From Sphaerisporangium album (GTDB taxonomy: Bacteria; Actinomycetota; Actinomycetes; Streptosporangiales; Streptosporangiaceae), in NCBI RefSeq assembly GCF_003323745.1, contig NZ_QOIL01000016.1, positions 186,001-250,000 on the forward strand: a stretch of 64,000 bases of DNA. The letters are read 5' to 3'. Position 1 is the first letter of the stretch. Each line of letters starts with the position of its first letter. The position numbers and the translations under genes were made by a program. Of the stretch, positions 54,939 through 63,793 are shown in pieces. The notes beneath the pieces were generated by a model, which saw only the letters and a list, made by a program, of their open reading frames with translations, did no database searches and had not been told where the DNA came from.

Positions 54939-56837
54939 ATGCCGGACGCTCAGCCCCTGGAGCCGGACGACCCCGCGCACCTCGGCGCCTACCGCGTGAT
55001 CGGGAGGATCGGCGAGGGCGGGCAGGCCGTCGTGTACCTGGCCGAGACCGACGCGGCGGATGGCGGCCTCGTGGCCGTCAAGCTCTTCCACGCGCGCCTC
55101 GGCCGCGACCCCGCCTTCCGCGACGGCTTCGCGCGCGAACTGGAGGTGGCCAAGCGGGTCGCGCGCTTCTGCACCGCGCAGGTCCTGGACTCGGGCATGG
55201 AGAACGGGCGGCCGTACATCGTCAGCGAGTACGTGGACGGCCTGTCGCTCCACCGGGTGGTGCGAGAACAGGGGCCTCGCCGGGGCAGCGCGCTGGAGCG
55301 CCTCGCCATCAGCACGGCCACCGCCCTGGTCGCGCTGCACGACGCCGGGATCGTCCACCGCGACTTCAAGCCGCACAACGTGCTCATCGGCCCGGACGGC
55401 CCCCGCGTCATCGACTTCGGCATCGCTCGCGCCACGACGGGCGTCGGCACGATGACCAGCACGGTCGTGGGCACGCCCGCGTACATGGCCCCTGAGCAGC
55501 TCGACGCGACCCCGCACGGCTTCGCGCTGGACGTGTTCGCGTGGGCCTCCACGATGGCTTTCGCGGCGACCGGCCGCCCGCCGTTCGGCAACGACGCGAT
55601 CCCGGCCGTCATCAACAGAGTCCTGCACGCCCCTCCGGACCTGGAGGGCATCGACGCCCCGTTCAGGAACCTCCTCACCGAGTGCCTGGCCAAGGCCCCG
55701 TCCCGCCGCCCGACGGCCCGAGCCCTCCTGGACCGCCTGGTAAGAGGCACGAACCACGCACCCCCGCCAACCGCCCCACCGCAAGCAGCCGTACCGCCGC
55801 AGACCCCACCGAACCCAAGGCCCGCCCCGCCGCAGTCACCATCGGGCCCGGGGCTAGGCATGCCGGGCCCGGGGATGGCCCCGCCGCAGGGACCGCTGGG
55901 GCCAGGGGTTGCCCCGCCGCAGGGACCGCTGGGGGCAGGGGTTGCCCCGCCGCCCGGACCGCTCGGCTCAGGAGCCGCCCCGCCGCCCGGATCGTCGAGC
56001 CCGGTGGCCGTCTCGTCGCACGAGACGGCAGGCCGTCCGGGTGAAGGAGCGCCGGGCTCCGGGGAGACCGGCCCCATGGCCGATGCCGCTCCCGCCCCTC
56101 CCGAGGACCCGGAACGCAGGCGCCTGCGCAGGGGCCTCCTGGCGGCGGGCGTGGGAGTGGTGGTCGCGGTCGTCACGGTCGTCGGCTTCATGCTGATGCC
56201 ATCCTCACGCGTCTCCGCGCTGAGGCCGGCGGCACACGGGTCACCCGTCGGGACGGCGCTGCTCCCGTCCGATGGAACCGGCCAGTTCTCGGTGCCGCCC
56301 CAGGTGCCGGTAGACCCCACCGAGACCGGCCCCACCGAGACGGACCCTACGGACACCACCCCGGCCGACCGCACCGGCGCCCCCGAGCCCACCCCCACGC
56401 GCACGACCTCACCGTCGGCGCGTCCTCCCGTCACCCGCCCCACCGTCACCCGCCCCGCCGTGAAGAAGAGCTCCACGGCCAAGCCCACGCGCGGCCCGTC
56501 CGCCAAGCCGACGCCCACGCGCACCGCCACCGCCGACCCCCGGCCCCCGACCGTCAAGCCCTCGACACCGCCACCCGCCCCGACCGAGCGCCCCACGCCG
56601 AAGACCGTGGAACTGGGCCCCGGCCACTTCACCGAGTACTGCGTGTCGCTCGGCTGGGAGTGGGTGGAGTACCGCGAGACCCCCAAGCCGGGCGCCTACT
56701 GCGTCAAGCGCAAGAACGACCAGACGATGTACCTCACCCCGGCCCAGCGCGACGCGGGCTGCCAATGGCGCTACAAGGACCCCAAGGCCTTCCACCGCTT
56801 CAAGGGCAAGTCCAACTACTGCTACGTAACCCGCTGA
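54939..56837 (+). CDS. Transmembrane Ser/Thr protein kinase (Hanks type)
   Basis: 632 residues. The kinase domain spans about 18-270: 'GRIGEGGQAVVY' loop, 'GLVAVKLFHARL' Lys, 'IVHRDFKPHNVLI' catalytic loop, 'RVIDFGIARA' DFG and 'YMAPEQL'. A Pro/Gly-rich region with an 11-residue tandem repeat (three copies at 55878-55976) leads to a membrane helix at about 400-421. Outside the membrane come a Pro/Thr stalk and a Cys-containing C-terminal domain ('HFTEYCVSLGWEWVEY', 'KSNYCYVTR'). It lacks PASTA repeats. The ATG at 54939 has GGAGA five bases upstream. Substrate unknown. Confidence 0.88.
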   Translation: MPDAQPLEPDDPAHLGAYRVIGRIGEGGQAVVYLAETDAADGGLVAVKLFHARLGRDPAFRDGFARELEVAKRVARFCTAQVLDSGMENGRPYIVSEYVDGLSLHRVVREQGPRRGSALERLAISTATALVALHDAGIVHRDFKPHNVLIGPDGPRVIDFGIARATTGVGTMTSTVVGTPAYMAPEQLDATPHGFALDVFAWASTMAFAATGRPPFGNDAIPAVINRVLHAPPDLEGIDAPFRNLLTECLAKAPSRRPTARALLDRLVRGTNHAPPPTAPPQAAVPPQTPPNPRPAPPQSPSGPGLGMPGPGMAPPQGPLGPGVAPPQGPLGAGVAPPPGPLGSGAAPPPGSSSPVAVSSHETAGRPGEGAPGSGETGPMADAAPAPPEDPERRRLRRGLLAAGVGVVVAVVTVVGFMLMPSSRVSALRPAAHGSPVGTALLPSDGTGQFSVPPQVPVDPTETGPTETDPTDTTPADRTGAPEPTPTRTTSPSARPPVTRPTVTRPAVKKSSTAKPTRGPSAKPTPTRTATADPRPPTVKPSTPPPAPTERPTPKTVELGPGHFTEYCVSLGWEWVEYRETPKPGAYCVKRKNDQTMYLTPAQRDAGCQWRYKDPKAFHRFKGKSNYCYVTR

Positions 56838-57053
56838 CCAGGCACGCGGATGCGAAACTTCGCCGCTGCGGTCCCTCGTCGAGAGCATTGAATTCGAACG
56901 ACACAGATTTGATCATCGACGCTCGATTAGAACAAGGGTTCGCGTGGAAGTGGCGCCGGCGCGCGACTTAATGCTGAATTGTGCTATCGCCTGCGCGCTC
57001 AGATGGCGCGGTCTTATCCTGCGTTGTCGCAATACGAGAGACGAGGCGGAGAG

Positions 57054-57851
57054 ATGAGCGAGCGGACAGAGGATGTTACGGCCCTTACGGATGACGCGAA
57101 CACGATCTCTCCTCTGACGAAGATCGCAAATACCGAGCCGGTGCTGGCGAAGAAGACTTCCGCGCCACGAACCGCTCCGAAATGGGAGACGGAGGCGCGT
57201 GACCGCGTTCGAGCCGCTATTCGCCGCTACTCCAAGCCGCTCACCGACCTCGTCGCCAGGGACGCGAACGAGGGGGACACGAGGCTGCTCGTCACCGACT
57301 TCCTTTGCGATGGACTCGGCTACGACAAGTACGAAGAGCTGACCACCGAGTACCAGGTCAAGGGCGAGTTCGCAGACTACGGCATCCGCATCGACAAGCA
57401 GCTCGTGGCCTTCATCGAGGTCAAACGCTGTACTCAGAAGCTCGGCGTCAAGCATCTGCGGCAGGTGCAGATGTACGCCGTCAACGAGGGCGTGGAGTGG
57501 ATGATCCTCACCAACGGTCAGGTGTGGCAGGTTTACCACATGACCGGCGGACTTCCGGTCGTCATCGACCTCGCCGTCGAAGTGGACCTGCTCGGTGACG
57601 CGAGCCTGGCCGCCAAGTCCGACGCGCTCTTCTACCTGAGCAAGGACGCCTTCAAGCGACGTCTGATCGACGACCTCTGGAAGGCTCGTGCCGCGACGGC
57701 CCCGAGGGCGCTGGCGAACGTCGTGCTCTCGGAGGTCGTCCTGGAGACGATCCGGAAAGAAGTCCGCCGCCAGACCGGCCACAATGCCGACATAAAGGAC
57801 ATAGCTCGGATCCTGAGAGAAGAAGTCCTACGTCCTGATGTCGTTTCCTAG
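57054..57851 (+). CDS. HsdR-N-like (type I restriction R subunit N-terminal) nuclease-domain protein
   Basis: 265 residues. After a variable 45-residue start the domain resembles HSDR_N_2 and related PD-(D/E)xK nucleases. 'EFADYGIRIDKQLVAFIEVKR' gives the Asp and the E-x-K pair, and 'LRQVQMYAVNEGVEWMILTN' with 'QVWQVYHM' is the usual continuation. The helicase and the HsdM/HsdS partners are absent, so this is a stand-alone nuclease-like protein, not a complete restriction system. ATG 57054 follows GGCGGAGAG. Its TAG stop shares the palindrome CTAG with the stop of the convergent DUF397 gene. Confidence 0.75.
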   Translation: MSERTEDVTALTDDANTISPLTKIANTEPVLAKKTSAPRTAPKWETEARDRVRAAIRRYSKPLTDLVARDANEGDTRLLVTDFLCDGLGYDKYEELTTEYQVKGEFADYGIRIDKQLVAFIEVKRCTQKLGVKHLRQVQMYAVNEGVEWMILTNGQVWQVYHMTGGLPVVIDLAVEVDLLGDASLAAKSDALFYLSKDAFKRRLIDDLWKARAATAPRALANVVLSEVVLETIRKEVRRQTGHNADIKDIARILREEVLRPDVVS

Positions 57852-58057
57852 AAGCGGGCCGGCAGGGCGCCATCTTTGATGGCATGGGTGAACACACGCC
57901 ATTCTTGACGGGGGTAGGCGACGTGAGGGCCGCCGCGCTTCTTGCTGTCTCGTACTGCCACGCCCGATGTGGCCAGCCTGACCTCGACACAGCCTCCGTT
58001 CTCACCGCTGTAGGAGCTCTTGAACCAGGTATCCCGGGGCGGGGGCTTCGCGATCAT
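57848..58057 (-). CDS. DUF397 small protein
   Basis: 69 residues with the DUF397 signature 'WFKSSYSGENGGCVEV' and 'VAVRDSKKRGGPHVAYPRQEW'. DUF397 proteins usually pair with an adjacent XRE/DUF5753 regulator in actinomycetes, as here; the pairs control development or antibiotic production and behave as toxin-antitoxin-like modules in some cases. The gene starts 11 bp after the regulator stop, and its GGAGA ribosome site overlaps that stop codon. Confidence 0.9.
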   Translation of the reverse strand: MIAKPPPRDTWFKSSYSGENGGCVEVRLATSGVAVRDSKKRGGPHVAYPRQEWRVFTHAIKDGALPARF

Positions 58058-58068
58058 CCGGTGATCTC

Positions 58069-58938
58069 CTACGGAGTCTGGAGTTCGTCGGCCTTGGAAG
58101 CGATGAATTCCATGGACTTCTCCGGCGTTAGCGCCATCGCTGTCAGTTGGCCAAAAGTCAGCGTATATCGGCTTACTTCGGCCTCGCTCTCGATGGCGAG
58201 GCTACTTGTCGGTTGCTCCAGGTAGACGACGTCGAGGTCGTCCGGCTCCGGGAACTGCAGGATGTAAAAAGGGCCCTCCATCGCCGGATGCGCGCCCAGT
58301 TCCGCGGGCAGCACCTGGATCGTGACGTTGGGCTGGCGGCCGATGTCGACGAGATGCCGCAACTGTGCGCCCATGACCTTGGATCCGCCGACTCTGCGCG
58401 TGAGCACCGCCTCGTCCAGGACCGCCCACAGACCCAGCGGCTCGGCCTGGACCAGCCGCTGCTTGCGCGCCATGCGCAACTCCACGAGTTGTTCGACTTC
58501 CTGCTGGGGCGCGGTCATGGTGATGGCCTTGATGACGCTCCTCGCGTACTCCTCGGTTTGAAGGAGTCCGTGAAGAAGCTGGGACTGGTAGGTCCGCACG
58601 GTGGACGCCTCGGATTCGAGACCGAGGTAGATGTCGAACCCCGCCTTGAGGGATTGCCGGTCGGGCCACCACCAGCCGCGCTGGCGCGCCTCTCTGGCCA
58701 AGGCGAGCAGAGTGGCTCGTTCGTCGCCCTCCACGCCGTAGATATCGAGAAGTATCCGCAGGTCTCCTTGTCGAGGTATGCGGTCGCCCGTCTCGTAACG
58801 CCCGACCGTCGAGGCGTTGAAGGAGCCCTCGGACGCTGTGGCCACCTGTTCCAAGGTCAGGCCGTGGGCGTCGCGGAGGCGACGGAGTTGCTGGCGTAGC
58901 CGTCGTGCGCGAACGGTGGGACTTGTACGTACCTGCAT
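58069..58938 (-). CDS. XRE-family regulator with DUF5753 domain
   Basis: 289 residues. The N-terminal helix-turn-helix (about 10-75) reads 'RLRQQLRRLRDAHGLTLEQV' and 'TVGRYETGDRIPRQGDL'. DUF5753 follows from about 95 ('GLESEASTVRTYQSQLLHGL', 'LQTEEYARSVIKA'). It binds DNA and should act together with the adjacent DUF397 protein. ATG 58938 has AGGAGG five bases upstream. The 182 bp to the divergent small-protein gene at 59121 would hold both promoters. Confidence 0.92.
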   Translation of the reverse strand: MQVRTSPTVRARRLRQQLRRLRDAHGLTLEQVATASEGSFNASTVGRYETGDRIPRQGDLRILLDIYGVEGDERATLLALAREARQRGWWWPDRQSLKAGFDIYLGLESEASTVRTYQSQLLHGLLQTEEYARSVIKAITMTAPQQEVEQLVELRMARKQRLVQAEPLGLWAVLDEAVLTRRVGGSKVMGAQLRHLVDIGRQPNVTIQVLPAELGAHPAMEGPFYILQFPEPDDLDVVYLEQPTSSLAIESEAEVSRYTLTFGQLTAMALTPEKSMEFIASKADELQTP

Positions 58939-59120
58939 GGGGACCTCCTGAATGTCCTGTCATGGCCGCGCGACGGATCCGCACTGGATCGGAGATTTTC
59001 CAAAGACGACTTGCCTTTGGTGATTACTGTCTGCATCCTGATGATGCCATTCGGTGACGACGCTGTCAGTCGATCTAGATAGCTGCCCGCCTGTACTTCA
59101 CGCCGTAGGAGGCAACCCCC

Positions 59121-59447
59121 ATGAGCGGTGAACACCACACGTTCGCGCCTTCCACTCCCTTCGCCTCAAGTCCGGGTGGAACAGCATCGGAGGGACGCTC
59201 GCAGCAGCGATACGCGCTACTGGCATGGCTGGCGTGGGGACTGCACCGACTAGACCGGACGGCCATGCTCGTCGTTCGCTCGCGCGGCGAACCGGTGCTC
59301 TATGTCGTATGCGTGGACGGGAGGAAGATGCCCGTCCTGGCCGTCCAACACGGCGGCAATTGGCTCTTTGTCTGGGGACCTCACTCCGGGATACGGGCCG
59401 ACTGGACACCGGCGACGGTACGGGCGATCGCCCGGGCGGCCGTGTGA
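59121..59447 (+). CDS. Small protein paired with an RsbW-like ATP-binding protein
   Basis: 108 residues with no recognised domain. It contains 'MLVVRSRGEPVLYVVCVDG', then 'FVWGPHSGIRADWTPATVRA'. AGGAGG lies eight bases before ATG 59121. Its stop overlaps the next ATG (TGATG), so the two are translated together. The same pair occurs in decayed form at 52943-53212. Confidence 0.75.
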   Translation: MSGEHHTFAPSTPFASSPGGTASEGRSQQRYALLAWLAWGLHRLDRTAMLVVRSRGEPVLYVVCVDGRKMPVLAVQHGGNWLFVWGPHSGIRADWTPATVRAIARAAV

Positions 59448-59902
59448 TGGGTACGCCTGTCATCCTGGGCGCGCTGACCCTGCCCGGCGCTGCCGAGCAT
59501 GTGGCCGAAGCCCGGCGGTTCCTGGTGAAGCTGCTCGGTGCCGAACACCGGGACATTGAGACGAGCAGGCTGCTCGTCAGTGAGTTGATCGGGAACAGTA
59601 TTCGTCACACTGCCAGCGGGCGGGGCGGTTCGGTCACGATCGCCGTGCTGGACGTCGGTGGCGCCCTACGGGTCGAGGTCGCGGATGGTGGTGGCGAGAC
59701 CGTCCCCTGCCTCTGCTCCAGAGGAGAACTTCTCGAATCGGGGCGAGGGATGAAGCTGGTCGACGTCATGGCGTCGCGATGGGGCTTCACGCGTGACTCC
59801 GCTGTCAGCGGCACGACATGGTTCGAGCTGGAGGGCGCCCGGAGCGTGCCGGGGAGGACGCCGGGCGCCCAGTCGAGGATCACACGCCGAGGGAGCGCTT
59901 GA
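59447..59902 (+). CDS. RsbW-like ATP-binding protein (HATPase_c_2, possible anti-sigma factor)
   Basis: 151 residues. The GHKL ATPase motifs are present: N-box 'SRLLVSELIGNSIRH', G1 'LRVEVADGGGE' and G2 'ESGRGMKLVDVMA', with the ending 'WGFTRDSAVSGTTWFELEG'. Such single-domain proteins are the kinase or anti-sigma partners of actinomycete partner-switching circuits and often sit next to DUF397/XRE pairs, as here. Its 3' end overlaps the convergent peptidase gene by 23 bp. Confidence 0.88.
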   Translation: MGTPVILGALTLPGAAEHVAEARRFLVKLLGAEHRDIETSRLLVSELIGNSIRHTASGRGGSVTIAVLDVGGALRVEVADGGGETVPCLCSRGELLESGRGMKLVDVMASRWGFTRDSAVSGTTWFELEGARSVPGRTPGAQSRITRRGSA

Positions 59903-61970
59903 GGAAGTCGAGTTGGAGGTGGAGGAGGTTTTCGGCGATCGATTCCTGGGGGGTCATGTGGGTGACGCCGGTCAACGGGAGGACGGTGTGGGGGCGGGCG
60001 GCGGCGGTCAGGGCGGCGCTGAAGCGGAGGGTGTGGGCGGCGATGACGTTGTCGTCGGCCAGGCCGTGGATGAGCATGAGGGGACGGGTCAGGCCCGCCG
60101 CCTCGTGGATGATCGAGTTGCGCGTGTAGGCGTCCGGGTCCTCGTCGGGGTGGCCGAGGTAGCGCTCCTTCCAGTACGTGTCGTACAGCCGCTGGTCGGT
60201 GGGCGGGGCGCCCGCGACGGCGGCGTGGAAGACGTCCGGGCGGCGTAGCACGGCGAGGGCGGCGAGGAATCCGCCGAACGACCAGCCGCGGATCCCGACC
60301 CGGGACAGGTCGAGGTCGGGGTACCGGTCGGCCGCCGCGTGCAGGGCCGTGACCTGGTCCTCCAGCACGGGGGCCGCCAGTTCGCCGCGCACCGACCGGT
60401 CCCACGCGGGGCCGCGGCCGGGCGTGCCGCGGCCGTCGGCGACGACGACCGCGAACCCCTGCTCGGCGAACCACTGCGCGACCAGCATGTTCCAGGTGCG
60501 CGCGGCCACGACGAGCTGTAGTCCCGGCCCGCCGTAGGGGTCCATGAGCACGGGCAGCTTCCCGGCGCCGGGCTCGTGCCAGGACGGGAGCAGCACCGCC
60601 GTGCACAGCTCCAGCTCACCGGCCCGCATCAGCGTGACGCGCGGGGTGAGCAGCGGCGTCTCGGCGTGGGAGGCGATCTCGGCGACCTGGCGCCCGTCGC
60701 GGTGGACGGTCACACGGGTGCCGAAGTGGTCCAGGGACCGCGCGGCCACGACGAGGGTGCCGGCGCCGAGCCGTCCCTCGTGCACGCCGGGCTCGCTGGT
60801 GACGGGCCGCGGGCCGTCCTCGGGGGAGTACATCCACAGGTGGGTCTCGGTCGGCTCGGCCGTGGCGGCGAACAGGACGGTGTCGCCGTCGACGTCCAGC
60901 ACGGCCCGCACCTGGAGGCCGGCCGGGGTGACCGGCTCGCCGTCCACCAGCAGGCGGTAGGTGGCGCCCACGGCGTCGGTCCACACGAGCGCGCCGGACG
61001 CGGTGAGCGCCGGGGTGCCGGGCGCGATGTCGACCCAGGACGGGTCGCGGTCCTCGCGCACCTCCGTGGTGCCCCCCGTCTCGGGGTCCACGCGCAGGAC
61101 CCGCGCGGTCCGCTGGTCGCGGCTCTGGACGACGATCAGCAGGGCCGTTCCCCAGTACACCGACACGACGTACTCGAACGCCTTCCGGTCCCACTCGACG
61201 GGCACCCGGGAGCCGTCGAGCCCGAGGAGCCACAGCATGACGTCCGCGTTGTCCGTTCCCGCCTGCGGGTAGGCGATCACCTTGGGCGGCGCGGCGGGCT
61301 GGGACGGGTCGGAGATGTACCACCTCTGGAGCATCGAGTTGTCAACGCGCGCCGCGAGCAGGCGCGAGCCGTCCGGCGACCACCAGTACCCCCGGTCGCG
61401 TCCCATCTCCTCGGCCGCGACGTGCTCGGCCAGCCCCCAGACGACGTCGGGACCGTCGGGCGCGGCCACCAGGTGGTCGGTTCCGTCCAGGTCGATGACG
61501 CGCAGGGCTCCGCCGGAGACGTACGCGACCCGCGTGCCGGACGGGTCGGGGCGCGGGTCGATCACCGGGCCGGACGCGGGAAGCTCGGTGGCCGTGGCCG
61601 CCGGGTCGTCCAGCGGGACCGTGTACAGCCGGCCGGACAGCGCGAACGCGGCGAGGCGCGTGGCGGCGTCCGTCGCGTAGGCCACGATGCCCCCGGCCTG
61701 CTCGCGCGACCGCTCGCGGCGGGCCTTCTCCTCCTCGGGCAGGTCCTCGGCGCCGATCCCGAGCGCGGCCGGGTCGGCGACGAGCCGTTCCTCGCCGGTG
61801 GCGACGTCGAGCGTCCACAGGCGTTCGACGGGGTCGTCCCCGCCGGCCGAGCGGACGAAGGTCACCCGGCCGCCGTCGGGGGAGATGCCGAACAGGCGAG
61901 GGGTTCCGAGCCGGAAACGTCGTGTACGGGCGAACTGGCGGGGAAAGCTGGGTTCGGTCATGTCCGGCAT
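59880..61970 (-). CDS. S9-family (dipeptidyl-peptidase IV-like) serine peptidase
   Basis: About 696 residues. Residues 1 to about 430 form a DPPIV-type beta-propeller ('FGISPDGGRVTFVRSAGG', 'EEMGRDRGYWWSPDGSRLL', the Glu-rich DPPIV segment). The alpha/beta hydrolase domain follows, with the nucleophile in 'IRGWSFGGFLAALAV', the acid in 'IHGLADDNV' and the His in 'LTGVTHMTP'. It cleaves dipeptides from N-termini of short peptides. There is no signal peptide, so it is cytoplasmic. The start is ATG 61970 or 61961; neither has a strong ribosome site. Confidence 0.88.
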   Translation of the reverse strand: MPDMTEPSFPRQFARTRRFRLGTPRLFGISPDGGRVTFVRSAGGDDPVERLWTLDVATGEERLVADPAALGIGAEDLPEEEKARRERSREQAGGIVAYATDAATRLAAFALSGRLYTVPLDDPAATATELPASGPVIDPRPDPSGTRVAYVSGGALRVIDLDGTDHLVAAPDGPDVVWGLAEHVAAEEMGRDRGYWWSPDGSRLLAARVDNSMLQRWYISDPSQPAAPPKVIAYPQAGTDNADVMLWLLGLDGSRVPVEWDRKAFEYVVSVYWGTALLIVVQSRDQRTARVLRVDPETGGTTEVREDRDPSWVDIAPGTPALTASGALVWTDAVGATYRLLVDGEPVTPAGLQVRAVLDVDGDTVLFAATAEPTETHLWMYSPEDGPRPVTSEPGVHEGRLGAGTLVVAARSLDHFGTRVTVHRDGRQVAEIASHAETPLLTPRVTLMRAGELELCTAVLLPSWHEPGAGKLPVLMDPYGGPGLQLVVAARTWNMLVAQWFAEQGFAVVVADGRGTPGRGPAWDRSVRGELAAPVLEDQVTALHAAADRYPDLDLSRVGIRGWSFGGFLAALAVLRRPDVFHAAVAGAPPTDQRLYDTYWKERYLGHPDEDPDAYTRNSIIHEAAGLTRPLMLIHGLADDNVIAAHTLRFSAALTAAARPHTVLPLTGVTHMTPQESIAENLLHLQLDFLKRSLGV

Positions 61971-62039
61971 GCTGGCAGAGACCCCGGCCGCGCCTCCAAT
62001 CAATTGCGGTCCCGCCGCAGGTCGGGAAGCCGGCGACGG

Positions 62040-63311
62040 TCAGCCCCGTACGAGGACGAAGTCGTCCTCGTCGTCGCCCTCGCCGACCGATCCCACCGCC
62101 CACAGCCTGGACGTTCCCGGCACGCGGGCCACGCGGGTGACCCGCACGAGGTGCGACGTCTCGTACGGCTGCTCCTCCCGCCGGGTGCGCAGCAGCGGAC
62201 CGTACGAGGCCGTCCAGGTCCGCCCGTCGAAGTGGAGGAACAGCGGTCTGCCCGGCTGGGAGGCGTCCACCCCGCTGATCCAGACGTCGCGGGCGCCGGA
62301 CGCGGTGACCCCCTGGAGGCCGCCCCCGGAGACCGGCACCTCGGCCCGCCGCCAGGCCCTGCCGTCCCAGTGGAGGACCAGCGGGGTCTCCGTCCTGCCG
62401 TCCGGTGAGAGCACGCCGCCCACCGCCCACACGTCCGAGGGCGTCGTCATCCAGACGTCGCGCAGCACCGCGCCGGGGATCTCGGGAAGCAGGGCGCGCT
62501 CCCAGGACTGGATCTCGGACCCTGACACGGCGGTGCCGTGCCAGATCATCGGTGCGCCCCGCTCCGGCGGGCCGGAGGACGCCGACGTTTCCGACCCGAC
62601 CGCCCACACGTGCCCGGGCGCGGTGGTGATCTTCATGAACTGGCCGTCGGCGCGCAGGACGGTGCGAAAGCCGCGTCCCGTCCAGCGCGTGATCAGGCCC
62701 TGGGTGAAGGTGCGGCCCGTGAACCAGGTTCCGGCGGGCCCGGTCGAGACGCCGGCGAGGTGGTAGTCCTCGGCGTCTCCGTACGGATGCCATCCGCGCC
62801 AACGGACGCCGTCCCAGTGCGCGACGTACGGGCCGCGGGCGTTGCCGACGATCCACACGTCGCGCGGGGACGCCGCGCTCACGTCTTCGAGGTGCCAGGC
62901 GTCGACGCCGCTGACCGCCGCCTGTGCCCAGCGGGCGCCGTCCCAGTGCTGGAGGGCCGGGGAGCCTTCCCTGTCTTCGGCGCTGAGCTGGTAGCCGACG
63001 GCCCAGGCGTCGCGCGGGCCGGTCGCCGCGACGTCCCGCAGGGCGGCGGCGCCCTTCAGGCCCGCGTCCCCGGCGTGCTTCCACTCCGATGGCGGGACCG
63101 GCGACGGCGTGGGGACGGGCGTGGGCGTGTCGGCCGGGGACGACGTGGGCGGCCGGGGCGCGGTGGCTGACGCGGTGGCTGACGCGGTGGCTGACGCGGT
63201 GGACGACCTGGGCGCCGACGCCCCTTCGGCGGGGGTCTCGGAGCCGCCGCCGCACGCCGTCGCCAGAGCGAGGCAGGCCATCGCCGCCGGCCACCAGCGC
63301 GTGATCCTCAT
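62040..63311 (-). CDS. Lipoprotein with WD-like beta-propeller repeats
   Basis: 423 residues. The signal peptide ends in the lipobox 'LALATACGGG', followed by an Ala/Ser/Thr-Pro stalk containing a short repeat ('SATASATASATA'). The rest consists of about six or seven propeller units with the recurring core 'DAWAVGYQLS', 'DVWIVGNARG', 'DVWAVGGVLS' plus 'HWDGARWAQA' strands. Similar secreted 'galactose-oxidase/propeller' proteins are common and uncharacterised in actinomycetes. ATG 63311 is chosen because the signal peptide begins there; the frame upstream is the remnant of another gene. Confidence 0.8.
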   Translation of the reverse strand: MRITRWWPAAMACLALATACGGGSETPAEGASAPRSSTASATASATASATAPRPPTSSPADTPTPVPTPSPVPPSEWKHAGDAGLKGAAALRDVAATGPRDAWAVGYQLSAEDREGSPALQHWDGARWAQAAVSGVDAWHLEDVSAASPRDVWIVGNARGPYVAHWDGVRWRGWHPYGDAEDYHLAGVSTGPAGTWFTGRTFTQGLITRWTGRGFRTVLRADGQFMKITTAPGHVWAVGSETSASSGPPERGAPMIWHGTAVSGSEIQSWERALLPEIPGAVLRDVWMTTPSDVWAVGGVLSPDGRTETPLVLHWDGRAWRRAEVPVSGGGLQGVTASGARDVWISGVDASQPGRPLFLHFDGRTWTASYGPLLRTRREEQPYETSHLVRVTRVARVPGTSRLWAVGSVGEGDDEDDFVLVRG

Positions 63312-63339
63312 GTCACGGCATGGTCGCAGGTAGCGACGC

Positions 63340-63554
63340 GCCCGCGCCACCGAAGCGCCGTTGTCGGCTACCGGCTCGCCGTCTCGACCTGGACGACCGC
63401 GGGCTCGACCGCGATCAGCGAGGGTCGAGCCGACGTTGCCGTCCACGGTCGTGATGCCGAGGATCTCCAGCTCGGGGCCGCCGTGCGCGAGCGTGATGGG
63501 CGGCGCGTCGTCGATGCCGGGGTCGCGGTCGATGATGATCTTTTTCGCCGTCAC
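63340..63554 (-). pseudogene. Remnant of a nucleoside hydrolase gene
   Basis: From GTG 63554 the frame reads 'KKIIIDRDPGIDDAPPITLA' and 'GPELEILGITTVDGNVG'. This is the N-terminus of inosine-uridine nucleoside hydrolases, including the D-x-D-x3-D-D calcium site. Homology ends after about 40 residues of a family usually near 310. In another frame just downstream, 'EPAVVQVETASR' may be a piece of the C-terminal region, which would mean a large internal deletion. The frame runs on into the propeller lipoprotein gene. Confidence 0.65.
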
Positions 63555-63622
63555 TCTTGGAGCGTGAATGATGCGGCGATGTTCCCGCAATTCACATCAG
63601 TCACGTTTTTCCACTGAACGCG

Positions 63623-63659
63623 CGGACGGCTCGCGCGGTGGGTGCGCGCGAGCCGTCCG
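63623..63659 (-). terminator. Strong stem-loop after the gene entering from the right edge
   Basis: CGGACGGCTCGCGCG and its exact complement form a 15-bp stem with a 7-base loop. It lies about 135 bp past the stop codon of the minus-strand gene ending at 63794. No U-tract follows. Confidence 0.65.
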
Positions 63660-63793
63660 GGTATCGGGCCGGGAATCCCGGGCTCAGAGGTGGGCGACCC
63701 CTGGAAGCCATGAAACGCGGAGAACCTCCGAAATGTGGAGTGTGCCGCGAAACGATCGTCAGGAGGTGGGACCCCGGGGGCGGGTCAAGACGG

